A DNA stretch of 64,000 bases from Massospora cicadina (GCA_022478985.1 JAKSZP010000182.1:62001-126000); one strand, 5' to 3'. Positions 11,311 through 22,810 are shown, counted from the stretch's first letter. The notes: generated from the sequence alone by a model not told the origin. Made by a program: numbers and translations.

Positions 11311-11700
11311 ATGCCCTCCTCAAGGTCTTGCCAAGGAGGGACATAACTCTGGAGAAAAATAGCATGGATTTGATTCACAAAGGAGCCAAATTTGACTGAG
11401 ATGATTGAGTATTATGATTTATGACAATTTATATCTCAATATTTTCCTGACCATAGCGTATCAGGTTTGTGAATCTGGCCTCTCATATAGTAATGGTAGA
11501 ACAGGATCAGGTTCCCTAGCTGTGACTCAGGAAGAACCAATTTCTGATCATTGATTTGATCCGTTTCTCATTTACTTATAGTCCCTATAGACTTAGCGGC
11601 TAGAGCTTGTAAGCAAAATAATTCATCTGCCAGCCTTTATATTGATAGATTGGCCATTTTAGTCATGAAGGTTTCTAATATATGGGATGAACACTTGATG

Positions 11701-11937
11701 TTAGGACTGGCTCTTAGCCATATAGAGCTCAAAAAGGTGCAATTTGGATAGCTCTATTGTAGCTACATAATATGCTAATAGAGCTTCTATGAGGTATTTG
11801 TTCCACTTGGATGGGTCAGATTGAGCCATTTTGCAGAGGATGGTAGTCAAAATCCCATTTGCTTGTTCCAACACTCCATTGGTAGTAGGATGATATGGAG
11901 CAGTAAAGGAATGAAAAGTGCAAGCCTTGGGGAACAA
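11701..11937 (-). pseudogene. Gy2 integrase, C-terminal half of the core
   Basis: The translation FTAPYHPTTNGVLEQANGILTTILCKMAQ, followed by SKWNKYLIEALLAYYVAT, is the final part of a gypsy integrase core, with the catalytic Glu in GVLEQANG. The preceding part of the core is not adjacent. It lies about 1 kb to the right (12960-13210), with unrelated sequence between them. Confidence 0.8.
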
Positions 11938-12959
11938 CCCCTGCGGCTAGACTGGGATTTTTTCTTACTCAGACAAAAAGGGGAAGAAGCCAGCGGCCAT
12001 CCCTCTCATCGCTTTGGGCGATCTATCCCATGTGGTGGATGAGATATGGGTGATAGCATTCCCCTGCGAATTAAGCCTCATCTACCCCTGCATACAACCA
12101 AATAATTGATGATATGATTCAGAAGTTGTGCCAAGAGGTGGTGGAGGGTAGAAGCCTTCATCAGAGGAAGGCAAGTAGTGCATGTCTCCAAGATGTGGTA
12201 GCAGCAGTTTTAAGTTTCAATGAAAAGGTTGAGTCACATCCCACTGAAAATAATGAAATTAAGTTAGTTTTGGGATCAAAGATTCCAATCTGCCAGTTTT
12301 CCCCAGTAAATTTCTAATGAGACCATCCTCAACAGGTATGGGCGTGGTCAACCCTTTCCCTACCCAATGGAGCTGGCCTTATGTAGCCTGGCCACGGGCA
12401 CAACCTGCCATTTATCAGATGCATTGACATCATCATGCCAAGTCTGATTGCGGTGGAATGAATAATTTTGCTTGTATTAGATGCCAATTTAATTCTGCAG
12501 GTCAATATGAGTCAGTATTAGAAACCATTTAGAGGGATGAACTGCTTGAACCAAATCACAAAATATTCTTGACATTAGTGCACCTAGCTAGTTCCCCATT
12601 TAACGAACATATTGGGAAGTTTTACCCAACAGGTACTTCTGTCTCTCCACTTTTCCCTTTCCGCCATTTTGGGCTTAATAAAAAATCCCCCAAAAAATAT
12701 CCAAATTTATTTGTAAGGTTGAGAGTCTTGCTAGACATTTAGTGGCGATGATTTCCGATTCTGGAAATCCCTGACTAGTCCTCACAACTGCCCTCTGTCT
12801 TTTCCAAACATTAATATGGATGGCTGTACCTGGGATATTCTGGCTGAGGCTCTGGGTGCTCACTCACCTGTATTTCAAACCAGTTTTTATTATTATCAGC
12901 ACGTTCCTTGACAACAATTGCATATCAATGAATTAAGGTCAGCTATCACTTGTGTACAA
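11938..12959. other. Unexplained 1-kb segment inside the Gy2 integrase
   Basis: The two halves of the integrase core flank this segment, which shows no integrase-like translation in any frame I read. It has no obvious terminal repeats and no recognised coding domain. It may be an inserted non-autonomous element or badly decayed integrase with a rearrangement. Short frames such as 12114-12317 (plus) and 12675-12863 (minus) are not recognised. Confidence 0.4.
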
Positions 12960-13210
12960 AATTAGTGTTATTATTGAAAAATAGTACCTTTGGGCTACTG
13001 TGGCAGGTAAAGACCTGTTTTGCAAGAAATAAGTGTCTGCTTTAGAAGTGGGCGAGGCAACTGAAATGGCCTCAACCCATTTCATGAAGTAATTGACTGC
13101 TAGTATGATGCATCAGTAACCATGCATCACCAAAGGTAGTGAACCAATAATATCAATACTTACTCAGTTAACTGGGGCAGTAGGACCCATGACCTAGTGT
13201 TAATAAACAG
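12960..13210 (-). pseudogene. Gy2 integrase, N-terminal part of the core
   Basis: The minus-strand translation gives VSIDIIGSLPLVMHGY, then LAVNYFMKWVEAISVASPTSKAD. This matches the first catalytic Asp block and the (D)xxxKWVEA block of gypsy integrases, with stops inside. It should join to 11701-11937. Confidence 0.75.
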
Positions 13211-13966
13211 ATTGAAAGGTTTCTGGCTAGCACTGTCAGGTAAAGCCTGACATTAGTGGCGTTCCTGAGATTTCAGATATTATTCAACAGATCAAGAGTA
13301 TTTGTGCAGAAGTTAGATTGATTAATTGCATATCAAACCATAATTTTAATGATTTTGTTTAATTAATCGCTTAAATTACCTTAATTATGATGATATTGAA
13401 TCAATTAATCGCACCAAAACGTATTTACAATGAGAGTGCGGAGATTTCCACTGCTTTCAAAATCATAAGCAAGATGCAATCCTATAAGCTCAAAAGAAGT
13501 ATGGAACTCCGTTTATAAATCAATTAAGCATAGATAAGTCCAGGAAGTTGGATGTGATATAAAGCTAGGCTATTTATATGGTTTACCTTTGCGGTCAATA
13601 AACTATTATCACATGCTAATTCCTTTTTTACTTATTTTCCTTATATTAATTAGATATGGTATAGAAAACAAGCTATACAGTAAACCCATTTATTTTATAA
13701 AGCCTTCACCAATTTGTACAGTTCCTACCTGCAATTCTGAAAAACCTATATCCATGAGTGCAGAAACAACTATATTTAAACAAATTCCTCTTTCATTACT
13801 TCCACGTCCATTTATAGCTGGTGTACTGCTTTAACAAGAATGTGATTGATTGAAGCAGTCCTTTCTTCTTTAGAATTAAACTGTCCAATCACCCTTTCTA
13901 AACTCTATATGGTGCGCATTGCCCCTTTGTTATACTGGACCTTTAGCTCAGAATAAGCAAGCTCAC
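13211..13966. other. AT-rich segment between Gy2 integrase and Gy3
   Basis: This is mostly AT-rich sequence. On the minus strand 13830-13960 gives a coiled-coil-like stretch (ELAYSELKVQYNKGAMRTI and IGQFNSKEERTASINHILVK) broken by a stop, perhaps a gag relic. On the plus strand 13613-13834 is a short open frame with a hydrophobic start. Nothing else is recognised. Confidence 0.4.
13613..13834 (+). CDS. Short open frame with hydrophobic N-terminus
   Basis: From the ATG at 13613 the frame encodes 73 residues beginning MLIPFLLIFLILIRYG, which looks like a signal peptide or membrane anchor. A pair of cysteines follows (PSPICTVPTCNSEK). A TATA-like string (TATTTATATGG) lies about 40 bases upstream. 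In AT-rich DNA such hydrophobic frames arise often by chance, and there is no homology I recognise. I regard it as a possible but unproven small secreted protein. Confidence 0.15.
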   Translation: MLIPFLLIFLILIRYGIENKLYSKPIYFIKPSPICTVPTCNSEKPISMSAETTIFKQIPLSLLPRPFIAGVLL

Positions 13967-15203
13967 TGTCAGGAAAACAGCAAGTTATTTTTAGACTGGC
14001 CTTCCAATTTAAGTGCTGAAGCACCTAAACGCCAAGCAAAAATGCCAATGGCACTGCTGCTGGTACAATGGTTATGAAACCAGTGAGGAGTTTCATCACT
14101 GAGCAGCCATGTGCCATAGTTGCGTATAGGAACCAAGCAAATAGCCAGGTGAACATGGCCATGGGCCTCGTGGGTTGTGAAAAATATAGGTGGGAAGTGA
14201 GATTTAGATTTGAACATAATAAAAACTGGAATTAGGTATAGGGAACTTTTATTAAAAGCTAAATAAAGAAAATTGACCTACAATTTTTTCACTGTGATGA
14301 GCTAATTAGATAATGTTTGATTTGGTAGTAGGTCAAAGCAGGGATCAGTGCCCTCAAAATTTGACCTAACCTGGAGAATTTTTCGTGGAGGGGAAAATGA
14401 TTCTAATTCAAACTAACATTGAAGGATTTGACAGTAGGATGAGTCGCTATAAGTTCATCCATGAACGCCTGACCCAAGGCCCTACTACTTTTATGTCGGT
14501 TAGTGTAACAGCATCTGGCCTGATGGGCAACGGGAATCCCCCAGGGCCACCCCACATAGGGGCGGTCCCAACAGGCCGGAAATGGGTTCAGGATGACCAA
14601 CCCGCCCATGCCTGGTTACTGGGGCGTTCATTTGGCCAAATGGGTTAAGTTGGGAACCAATCTTAATTCTTGAAATGGGGGTTTCAACTATCAGCAACAG
14701 TCCTGGATGGTGCTACCTGCTTATTGGGGATTGTCAATGACAATTTTGAGGGGAGTTTGGCATTGGCGATCTTACTGCTCAATGGCTCAATGCCATCAGT
14801 AATTTTGGCTGAGAATTTGATACTTGCCCCTTTTTGACTATTAGTTTCTCACCCAAAAGACTTTATTACCAATGATTCTGGGCTTTTCGGCTTCAATTCT
14901 GAAGTTTCAGCGCTGTCAATTTTATAAAGTCCCTCCTACTCATGGGGAAGATGGTTACCAATGATTTTGCGCAGATATTCTCAATTTAGCGGACTGGTTC
15001 AGGGAGGCAAGTGCAGGAAAGGGGGAGGAATCCTAAGAGGGAGCACTGTTACCCAGCGCTCATCTACCACATGGGCGAGATGCCCTGGGTGATGAGGGGT
15101 CAGCCGCCCACTTTGGACCCTTCTTATTTGGAAATGGGAAAATCGCCCAATCCACGCATATGGGACTTTCCCATGGACTTACATTACCCTTTCCTTTTGC
15201 CAG
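13967..15203 (-). repeat. Gy3 3' LTR (left), far end eroded
   Basis: It starts TGTCAGGAAAAC and aligns with 19017-20277 through the block near AAAATCGCCCAATCCACGC. Resemblance to the last 50-60 bases of the right LTR is lost, so the edge near 15203 is approximate. The pol relics begin soon after. Confidence 0.75.
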
Positions 15204-15284
15204 TGGAGGGGTGCCACCGCCGGGAAACTGCATGAGGGCTACATTTTGTGAGCCTTGGGCAACTTGATTGCCATCAAATCTGCA

Positions 15285-15465
15285 ACTTTTGCGGGGGGAT
15301 GAGGAGCATCAGGATGGGACATGTGGAAAGCCTCATAAAGTTCCATGCAGTTTGCGCAATCATGGGCTTTCACCTAGCTGTTTTTGTAGGCAGGATAACC
15401 TTTCATGTAACGAGAACTGAATTGCCCACCAAGATCTGTGAGATGCTAAAATAATATCCACTTTG
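15285..15465 (-). pseudogene. Gy3 chromodomain
   Basis: The minus strand reads VDIILASHRSWWAIQF and then, one frame on, YMKGYPAYKNS, stop, VKAHDCANCMELYEAFH. This matches the chromodomain pattern of a hydrophobic strand, a KW.GY block and a W..A block. The stop falls where the conserved Trp is expected (TGG to TAG). In chromoviruses this domain guides integration to particular chromatin marks. The frameshift and the stop disable it. Confidence 0.78.
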
Positions 15466-15599
15466 GCCTCCTCCACATCTTCAATCACTATTGGCTCAGG
15501 ATCTGAGGGGATAATACCCTTGAATGGGACAGCTGAGTTGCATGAAAAATGGGATGTTGTTTCCAGCGAGATGGCAACTTTAACCAGAAAGCACTATTT

Positions 15600-16607
15600 C
15601 TAAAAATCCTCCTCCACCAAGTGGGGGCCCATAAGCTTTCTTGAAAACTTCTGGGAGGGTACCTGCATCCACAACTGATGCGTATCAAGCATGACATGAA
15701 CACACCACAATGTCATGAGCGGGAAGCCGTTTTTGATCCACAAAATGCTATAGTCACTGATAGCCTTAGTGAGATGCTCCCACACCAAGGACTGGGTAGA
15801 CTGAATATGCTCTGCATGATCCGTGGCATCTGGGACCTCTGGACGCAGACAAGGAATTATCGAAAATGAGGGGTTATACCCCAAAGTCGCTTTATAAGGG
15901 AAAACCCCATAGAGGCATGCGTAACATTTATTATAAGCAAATTGAGCAAGAGGAAAGTCATTAGCCCAGATATCCAGCGCGGTCAAAGCATAGCAGCGCA
16001 AGTACTGTTCCAAGATCTGATTAACCTTCTCAGTTTGTCCTTCAGACTGGGGATGATATGCTTTGGATTTGCAAAGTGTAATTCTAAAAATTGATAAAAG
16101 CTCATTACAGAACCACGCTGTAAACTGGTGCCCAAAGTCACTGATAATCTCCTGTGGGAGACCAAACATTAAAAACACATGGCGCACAAAGAGATGGGCA
16201 TTTTCTTCTGAAGAAATGGCGGATGAACAAGGGATGAACAGGGCAAATTTTGTAAACCAATCAACTACCACCATCACCACAGTAAACCCATTTGAACAGA
16301 GAAGTTTGACAATAAAATCTACAGATACCAATGTCCATAGACCTTTGGCCTGTTGTAACGGGTGAAGGAGACCATTCCTTCCTGATTGATTTAACTTGGC
16401 ATGTGTGCAGGTAACACAATCCACAATCCATGCTGGTACATCTTTTAACAGACCCACCCAGCTATAAGTATGCTTAATCAAATTGATACATTTCTTATTC
16501 CCCAGATGGCTGACTGTAGAGGGGTTTAGATGAGCCTGAAACACTTCGGCTCTAACAAGAAGAGGAACCCACACCTGTGACTGAAAATGAATTAGACCCT
16601 CCACCAA
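15600..16607 (-). pseudogene. Gy3 integrase
   Basis: A 335-residue open frame covers the zinc-binding region (HLNPSTVSHLGNKK, then DCVTCTHAK) and the catalytic core. Core blocks are LVSVDFIVKLL, VVVDWFTKFALFIPC, IISDFGHQFTAWF and GQTEKVNQILEQYLR, so all three acidic residues can be read. The block GQTE(K/R)VNQ.LEQYLRC is typical of chromodomain gypsy elements. The frame is unusually long for this window, though several conserved positions differ from the family norm (SDFGH instead of SDRG.). It continues into the chromodomain after frame changes. Confidence 0.9.
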
Positions 16608-16892
16608 GGAATATAGGAATGTTTATGAGCTGTGAGGAACATTCGTTTCAAAAGCTACACTCCTTTGGGACAGGTCATTTGGACTTCTAAAACCCATGAA
16701 ATAAGAGGCTAATTGTGAGCCAAATCCGCTGATGAGACCATGGTAGGAATGATAGATAAGGTTTGGGTGGGAGGAATAACGGTAACAAGATCCACCTCAT
16801 CTGAATCTACAGGGCAATGTGTGGGGTTACGACTTATGAAGTTGGGAAGAACATTCAACACTCCTTTCAAAAACTCATATTTGGAGTTAAAG

Positions 16893-17260
16893 CTACACAG
16901 ATTTTGAAAGGTTTGAGCTTGCCTGTGTGCCAACTTCTGTGCTTTTGTGGAAGTAGAGAAGGGCTTGATGATCTGTTTGCAATGTTAAATCATGTTGAGC
17001 ACCCTGTTTAAGATATCGCCAGTGGGTCAGGTTCCATGCCACAGCTGCCAGCTCCTTAGCATAGATAGCCCAAGACTGCTCCATAGGAGAGAACTTGCAG
17101 GAAAAGTAGGCGACGGAATGTTCTAACCCTCATTCTCCTGAAGCAATACAGCCCCTACTGCAACAGATGACGCATCGCAGGCTACAACATAAGGCTTGGA
17201 GGGGTCTGCATGTTTTAGGATAAGGGGATACAAAAACACCTCTTTGATTGACTCAAATGC
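16893..17260 (-). pseudogene. Gy3 RNase H domain
   Basis: The translation MEQSWAIYAKELAAVAW, then HDLTLQTDHQALLYF, carries the Glu and second Asp blocks of the gypsy RNase H. The sequence to the right (about 17160-17230) gives PYVVACDASSVAVGAVL-like residues in reverse reading. Frames are broken. It lies between reverse transcriptase and integrase as expected. Confidence 0.75.
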
Positions 17261-17278
17261 CTGTTGGCACTCAAACAT

Positions 17279-18172
17279 TCAACAAAAGGGGACATTCTTA
17301 CCCATGAGTGGATAAAGTGGGGTGGCTAACTGTGATAACGTAAGGATTTTTTTTAAGAAAATTATAGTGCCCAAGATGCTTATTAATTGCTTTTGGGACG
17401 TTGGAGTGGGCCACTCGTGGATAACGTCTAACTTGTTAGGGGTAATGGCATACCCATCTTTTGAGACAAGATTGCTTGAAAATGTGACTTCCTCCTGATA
17501 AAAATCGCATTTTGAAGGCTTAAAAAATAGGCTCACCTTATGTAAGGCCGCAACAACAGCTTCCAAATCTTTTGAAAGTTGTTTGGAAGTCAGGGAGTGA
17601 ACAATGATATTGTCAATATAAGCTACCACGCAGATGAACTGGAGATCACCCAAAACGATATCAATCATTTTTTAAAATGGGGCGGGTGCATTCTTCAACC
17701 AAAGAGTATTACTCAAAATTGAAAATACCACTCTTTGTTCGAATAATGGTAATCCATTCCTGGCCTTCCATCACCTGAATTTTGGTTAAAGGCATTAACA
17801 AGGTTGAGTTTTGAAACACAGGCGACTTAGCAATTTCTTGACTAGTAGTTTGCTCTAGGGATAAAGGGTAGGGATCATAATTGTGATTTTATTGAGGTGA
17901 CCATAATCCACGCAGGGATGGAGGGAACCATCAGCCTTCTTGGCAAAAACGATGGGGTAGGAAACTGGCAATGTCTCTTTAAATAATCACCCTTTCTTAA
18001 ACATGTCATCTAACCAAGCGTTAAGAGCAGCCTCCTCCTCTGCTGTATGTGGGTACAAAGGACAGTTAATATTCACCACTTGAACCATTGTTCTAAATCC
18101 TAAGTTGAATTTAGTATGAGGGGGGAGATGGTCCGCCTTCTCAGAATTGAAGATACAATGATAGCGCATCAA
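17279..18172 (-). pseudogene. Gy3 reverse transcriptase
   Basis: The right end gives LPPHTKFNLGF and LYPHTAEEEAALNAWLDDMFKKG, the classic approach to the gypsy reverse transcriptase, followed by a LPVSYPIVFAKKADGS-like block. The left end gives VVAYIDNIIVHS, where YIDD would be expected (bases 17609-17620), then FFKPSKCDFYQEEVTF. The lost Asp makes it inactive. Between the two parts the frame is shifted. Confidence 0.85.
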
Positions 18173-18499
18173 TGCTTCAGGGAAATACGATGAAAGGCCT
18201 GCAGGAGAAACGATGGAAGTAATAGAACTTTGGTCTTATGTTTTAATAAAAAGTATCTAATAGAATAAACTCCCCCTCCATCTGATCATTAAAGAATGAC
18301 AGCATATTAGTCTCCAGGTGAATTCTAACATGTTGTTAGAGCCACCATCCTACCCCCAGAATTACTGGAAACACCAAGTTTGGAATTTCGGAGCACTGAT
18401 TGCAAAAGCTAAACTGGTGAACCAAGAAAGGTACTGGCCGTCAGACTAGGTATGCGGGCTGGGAGGCTGATGATGCAATAATCACCAAAGGACCTGAGT

Positions 18500-18640
18500 C
18501 CAAATCAAGCTCCAACTGGTGGGCTAGCTCTACACTAATAAATTACCCGCTGCTTCAGTGCCCACTAAGGCCTCAAAGGACACGTGGTGAGCTCCAATAC
18601 TTATTTTCATGGGTGATAAAAAGTAGGCGAAATTCTCTTT
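18500..18640 (-). pseudogene. Gy3 protease-like remnant
   Basis: The minus strand reads HVSFEALVGTEAAGNLLV, which resembles the (L)VDTGATGN(L/F) active-site segment of retropepsins with the catalytic Asp replaced. It lies just upstream of the reverse transcriptase. The match is short, so this is tentative. Confidence 0.4.
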
Positions 18641-19016
18641 AATGGCAGCTATAGTTGAGTCTATAGACAAGTAAGAGATAGTACTAGGATTGGGGAAACC
18701 ACTAGATTTGCAACAGAAGTAGACACTTCATAAGTCGGAATGCCAGAACATACTGACATGGGCACAAGGGCCGCGGCAACTATTGAATGTGATTTGGACA
18801 ATAATTTGGGGCTGAATTTGACACCAAGACCACCTCAGTGGCTTCTAGAATGAAGATTCCATTTGGAAAGTGGGATTAGACAATTTGGGAGGTACTAGGT
18901 TATTGTGGCCATAGTAGAACTTTTCACAACATTATTCAGCTGAGAGAATAAACCCATTGATACACCCATCTCAATGAGAAGGGCTATAATGATTAAGAAT
19001 AATGATTGGTCGATTA

Positions 19017-20277
19017 TGTCAGGCAAACAACAATTTATTTTTAGAGTGGTCTTCCAATCTAAGTGCTGAAGCACATATACGCCAAGCCCAAATGCCAGTG
19101 GCACTGCTGCTGGTATGATATTATGAAACCAGCGAGGAGTTTCGTCACTGAGTGGCCATGAGCTATAATTGTGTATAGGAACCAAGTATAACCAGGTGAA
19201 CACGGCCATGGTCCCCGTGGTTTGTGGAAATATAGGCGGGAAGTTAGATTTAGATTCATACATAATAAAAAATGGAATTGGGTATAGGGATTTTTATTAA
19301 AAGTTAAATAAAGAAAATTGACCAACATTTTTCTCAGTGCTATGCAACTGATTAAATAGTGTTCAATTTGTTAATATGTCAAAGCAGGGATTTGGGCCCT
19401 CAAATTTGACCTATCTTCAGCGAATTTTTTGGGGAGGGGGAATGATTCTAATTTGAACTGACATCAAATGATTTGGTGGCAGGCTGAGTTGATATCAGTT
19501 CACCTGCAAATGCCTGACCCAAGGCCCTACTACATTTGTGTCAGTTAGCGTGACAGCCTCTGGCCTGACAGGCAACAGGAATCCCCCATGGCCACCCCAC
19601 ACAGGGGCGTCAAACAGGTTAGAAATGGGTTCAGGATGGCTATCCCACCTGTGCCCGGTTGTTGGGGCATTTGTTCAGCTATATGGGTTACATTGAGCAC
19701 CAATCCCGATTCTTGAAATGGGGGTTTCAAACTATTGGCTACAGTCCTCAATGGTGATACCTGTTTATTGGGGATATCCCCAACGATTTTGAGGTAGTTT
19801 GGCATTGGTAATCATACTGCTCAATGGCTCAATGCAATTGGTGATTTTGGCTGAGAATTTATTACTTGACCCTTTTTGAATACCAGTTTCTCGCCTGACA
19901 GACTTTATTACCATTCATTTCAGACATTTTGGCTTCAATTCTGAGGATTCGGCGCCATTGGTTTTATAAATCCCTCCCGCTTGTGGGGAAGATGGTTACC
20001 AATGATTCTGGCCAGAATTCCTTAATTTGGTGGACTAGTTTGGTGGAGGCAAGTGCAGGAACTGGGGGAGGAATCTTCAGAGGGAGCGCTGTTACCCAGC
20101 GCTTGTCTACCATATGGGCAAGGTCCCCTAGGTGATGAGGGGTAAAGCCGCCCTCTTCAGACATGTCTTGTTTTGAAATAGGAAAATCGCCTAATTCACG
20201 AATAGGGGACATTCCCCTGAACTTATACTCACGGCTTGCTATCTCAAACTGGGATAAAATAGTACCAGTCCCTGACA
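19017..20277 (-). repeat. Gy3 5' LTR (right)
   Basis: This is a 1261-bp direct repeat of 13967-15203, with perfect 7-base inverted ends TGTCAGG and CCTGACA. No clear TGG primer-binding site was seen next to it at 19016. Confidence 0.82.
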
Positions 20278-20569
20278 AGCACAAATAAGAAAAAATGATG
20301 ACGTCTTGGATTAACTTAATTACCCCTTCCCAGTAACATCTCTCTTACAGCCAATGATGGGGTTTCCTTATGGCGCCGTTGCTTACTGTAGAAGCGATAT
20401 TAGGGCGGTTTTTGGCTCTCACTGACTATCAGACATAAGGAAGCCAGGAGGTTCTGACCTGTTTAGACAATAATCTATCCTCAATCTGAGTCCGCTTGAT
20501 CATCTCCAATTGCTGATGAATCATAAGAGACTCTATGCCACATTTCTAAGGGTTCTCAATAAGTTTGTG
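20278..20569 (-). other. Gy2 pol spacer between RNase H and integrase
   Basis: No domain motif is legible. Fragments such as QLEMIKRTQIEDRLLSKQ appear on the minus strand. It lies between the Gy2 RNase H and the Gy3 insertion and is probably decayed Gy2 sequence. Confidence 0.4.
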
Positions 20570-20960
20570 ATTTTAGTATTCCTTGGAGGCATAAAAAATC
20601 ATTTATGGGTAGTTGTACAATCAGCGTTTTGATATATCATTCCGGCGTGATGAACAATTGAAAAGTTGTAACTCTGGAGTTTAAGTGCCTAGCGAGCCAG
20701 CCTTCCATCAAGATCCTTCATCTGTTGTAGCCACCATAGAGAGGATTAATCTGCAACCACTGTAAAATGATTCCCATAAATAAAGGACATAAATGCTTAA
20801 TGGTAAGCAGGACAGCTAGACATTTGCTCTCAGTAATGCTGTAATTCCTCTCCACCTGAGTAGGGGTTTACTCGAAGTACACTATAGGATGATCAACTTG
20901 GTTTGCATCAACCTTTACCAGAATAGCCCCAACAGCCATGTCAATAGCATTAGTAAAAAG
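20570..20960 (-). pseudogene. Gy2 RNase H domain
   Basis: The minus-strand translation gives LVILFTNAIDMAVGAILVK, then DHPIVYFE and VERNYSITESKCLAVLLT. These are the expected RNase H blocks, with the first Asp replaced by Asn (FTNA for FTDA) and a stop inside. It lies directly after the Gy2 reverse transcriptase. Confidence 0.8.
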
Positions 20961-21086
20961 GATAACCAGTTTATCAAATTTGGGATTTACTAATACAGGG
21001 CGAACACAAGAGCTTCCCTAGGACGTCAAAAGCTTGTTGTTGGATTTGTTCCTATTGGAAAAGAACCTCCTTAGGGAGAAGACACA

Positions 21087-21850
21087 TCAGCAGTTTGGCA
21101 ACCTCGGAAAAGTTGGAGATTTACTGCCAATAATAATCAACCATCTTGAGAAAAACCATAATATCTTGTAAGAGGAACTTTCAAGCCATTTTCTCAACTG
21201 CAACCAATTCGTCTGGTAACAGTGAGATACCTTACCAGGTAACTTTATGATTAAGGGATTCCATTTTGGTTTGATAAAAATGGCACTTGAATGGTTTTTG
21301 CTCAAGAAAAGCAGAGCAGAGACGTTCAAACACTTCCTTAAGTGAGCGAGTTGTTGGTTAAAAGTGAGAGAGAAGATGGTCTTATAAGTAAACCAATACA
21401 AATGACATCTTTAAGTCCTTAACAGGCAGGCCATTGCCCTTTAGAAAGTGGATGTGACGTTGCATAATCCTTGGGCATTTAAGTAGGTTTGAATAATCCT
21501 TACTTGCTATAAGGGCACATTTCACCCAATCATCCATCACAAGCTTAATTTGCCAGTATCCGCCGGAAAGACTATTGCAGAAAAGAATTGGGAACCAGCC
21601 AAGAGTTGCAGCGTATTGTTAATTCATGGTATTAGGTAACTGTCCTTTCAGGTAATGGCATTCAACTAAAGATAATCCATTACAACCTGAAGCACACCAT
21701 CATTTTTTCATATAAGCAGTAATGGAAAGGCCCATAAAATTTTATGCTTAAATAATCCAGCGTCCAGGAGTTGCTTCATCTCCTTTGTCACCTGAGCTTC
21801 TTTAACCTTAGATTTCTGGTAGGGTCAAGTATAGATTAGAGGGAGTCACC
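21087..21850 (-). pseudogene. Gy2 reverse transcriptase
   Basis: On the minus strand the sequence from about 21830 leftwards gives KEMKQLLDAGLFKHKILWAF, LQVVMDYL, WINNTLQLLAGSQFFSAI and LTFNQQLAHLRKCL, all recognisable gypsy blocks. The catalytic motif reads YL-stop-D (21379-21390), so the first metal-binding Asp codon has become TAA. Several frames are mixed. Confidence 0.8.
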
Positions 21851-22399
21851 AGTAAGCACTATATGCTGCATACCTTTCATCATCCCAAAGTTGTATGTAA
21901 CTTTTCTGTATGTCAGCATATTCTTTAATCATGGATCTGCTTGACGCTGTTGTTCAGAGGTGAGAACGTCACCTAGCTTTACTTCTACACATGCAATGGT
22001 AGTGTCCTCGTTGATCCCTAAACCATGCAAATTTTTGAACCCGTGAACAGAATCAACTTATTCAGCGGGTAGAGTCTGAATATATGCAACAGGTTGATTG
22101 TTAGTTATTTACATAAGTCAATCAGTAAAAATGGCCATCAATATGATTATGAGCCCAGATAATCAGGATCAAGCACCCCAAGGCAGGTAAAGAGGCTCTC
22201 AAATGGCCGGATTAGAATCTCCACAAATTCCAGCAAGTGGTACAGTGGAATTGTAACTTGAATCTCTGTGTCCACTAGTATTTAAGATTTTGGGCGTATA
22301 ACTATTCGCTTGTTGGAATATATGGCATCCTTTTTAAGCCTCAGCGCTTGAAGAAGGAAGTGTACTTTTTGCCCAGATACTCAGTACTCTAGCCATTCA

Positions 22400-22810
22400 A
22401 TGAAGTTTGTATGTTCCAGTAAACAACTCTGAGGTTTTCTTCCTTTATTTTTAAGGCCATCTTTAACAACTAAGGGAATGTGATATCCTAGATAAAAAGT
22501 ATAAGTCCTTTTGACTGATTTTGTTATCAAATTTGATAAGGAATTGTATTCCTATGAGAAGGTCATAACCTTCATTCCCTAGAACAACTGCTAAGGCGAC
22601 ACAACCAGGGATGCAAACCAAATTGGCAGGGATGAGTAGGCCCCCAGAGATCCTGTCCAATGACACCATGCAGGCTTATAATCCAAAGTGTGGTTTTGAT
22701 ATGGCGCGACCTTTATCTGTTTACCAATCAAGAAATAATAGTAACTGGCGATCCAGTATTGATTATGGCCAGAATTTTTACCTTATGAACAACTACTTCA
22801 ACACGGGTAA
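22400..22810 (-). pseudogene. Gy2 protease region
   Basis: The open frame at 22463-22669 contains LGNEGYDLLIGIQFLIKF, the second conserved block of gypsy retropepsins (YDLLIGxxFL), preceded by SGGLLIPANLVCIPG. The N-terminal active-site block is not legible. It lies between gag and reverse transcriptase. Confidence 0.65.

Larger units (their letters stand above)
13967..20277 (-). mobile_element. Gy3: chromodomain-bearing Ty3/gypsy element (chromovirus), gag-less
   Basis: Long direct repeats at 13967-~15203 and 19017-20277 flank a pol region on the minus strand with protease-like block, reverse transcriptase, RNase H, integrase and a C-terminal chromodomain. The right LTR has inverted ends TGTCAGG...CCTGACA. 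Only about 0.8 kb separates reverse transcriptase from the 5' LTR, and no gag or CCHC knuckle was found there, so gag is probably deleted. It sits inside Gy2. Flanking 5-mers CTCAC and AGCAC differ, so the target duplication is not confirmed. Confidence 0.85.

Noticed and set aside
13234..13252. TGTCAGG-TAAAG-CCTGACA, matching the Gy3 LTR ends
   Set aside because: It could be read as an LTR reduced to its tips, but 19 bases with a 7-bp inverted repeat can occur by chance. No other LTR sequence or target duplication surrounds it, and it overlaps decayed Gy2 integrase.
13962..20282. A 5-bp target duplication around Gy3 (CTCAC against AGCAC)
   Set aside because: Only three of five bases match, and the left LTR end is eroded, so it cannot be claimed.
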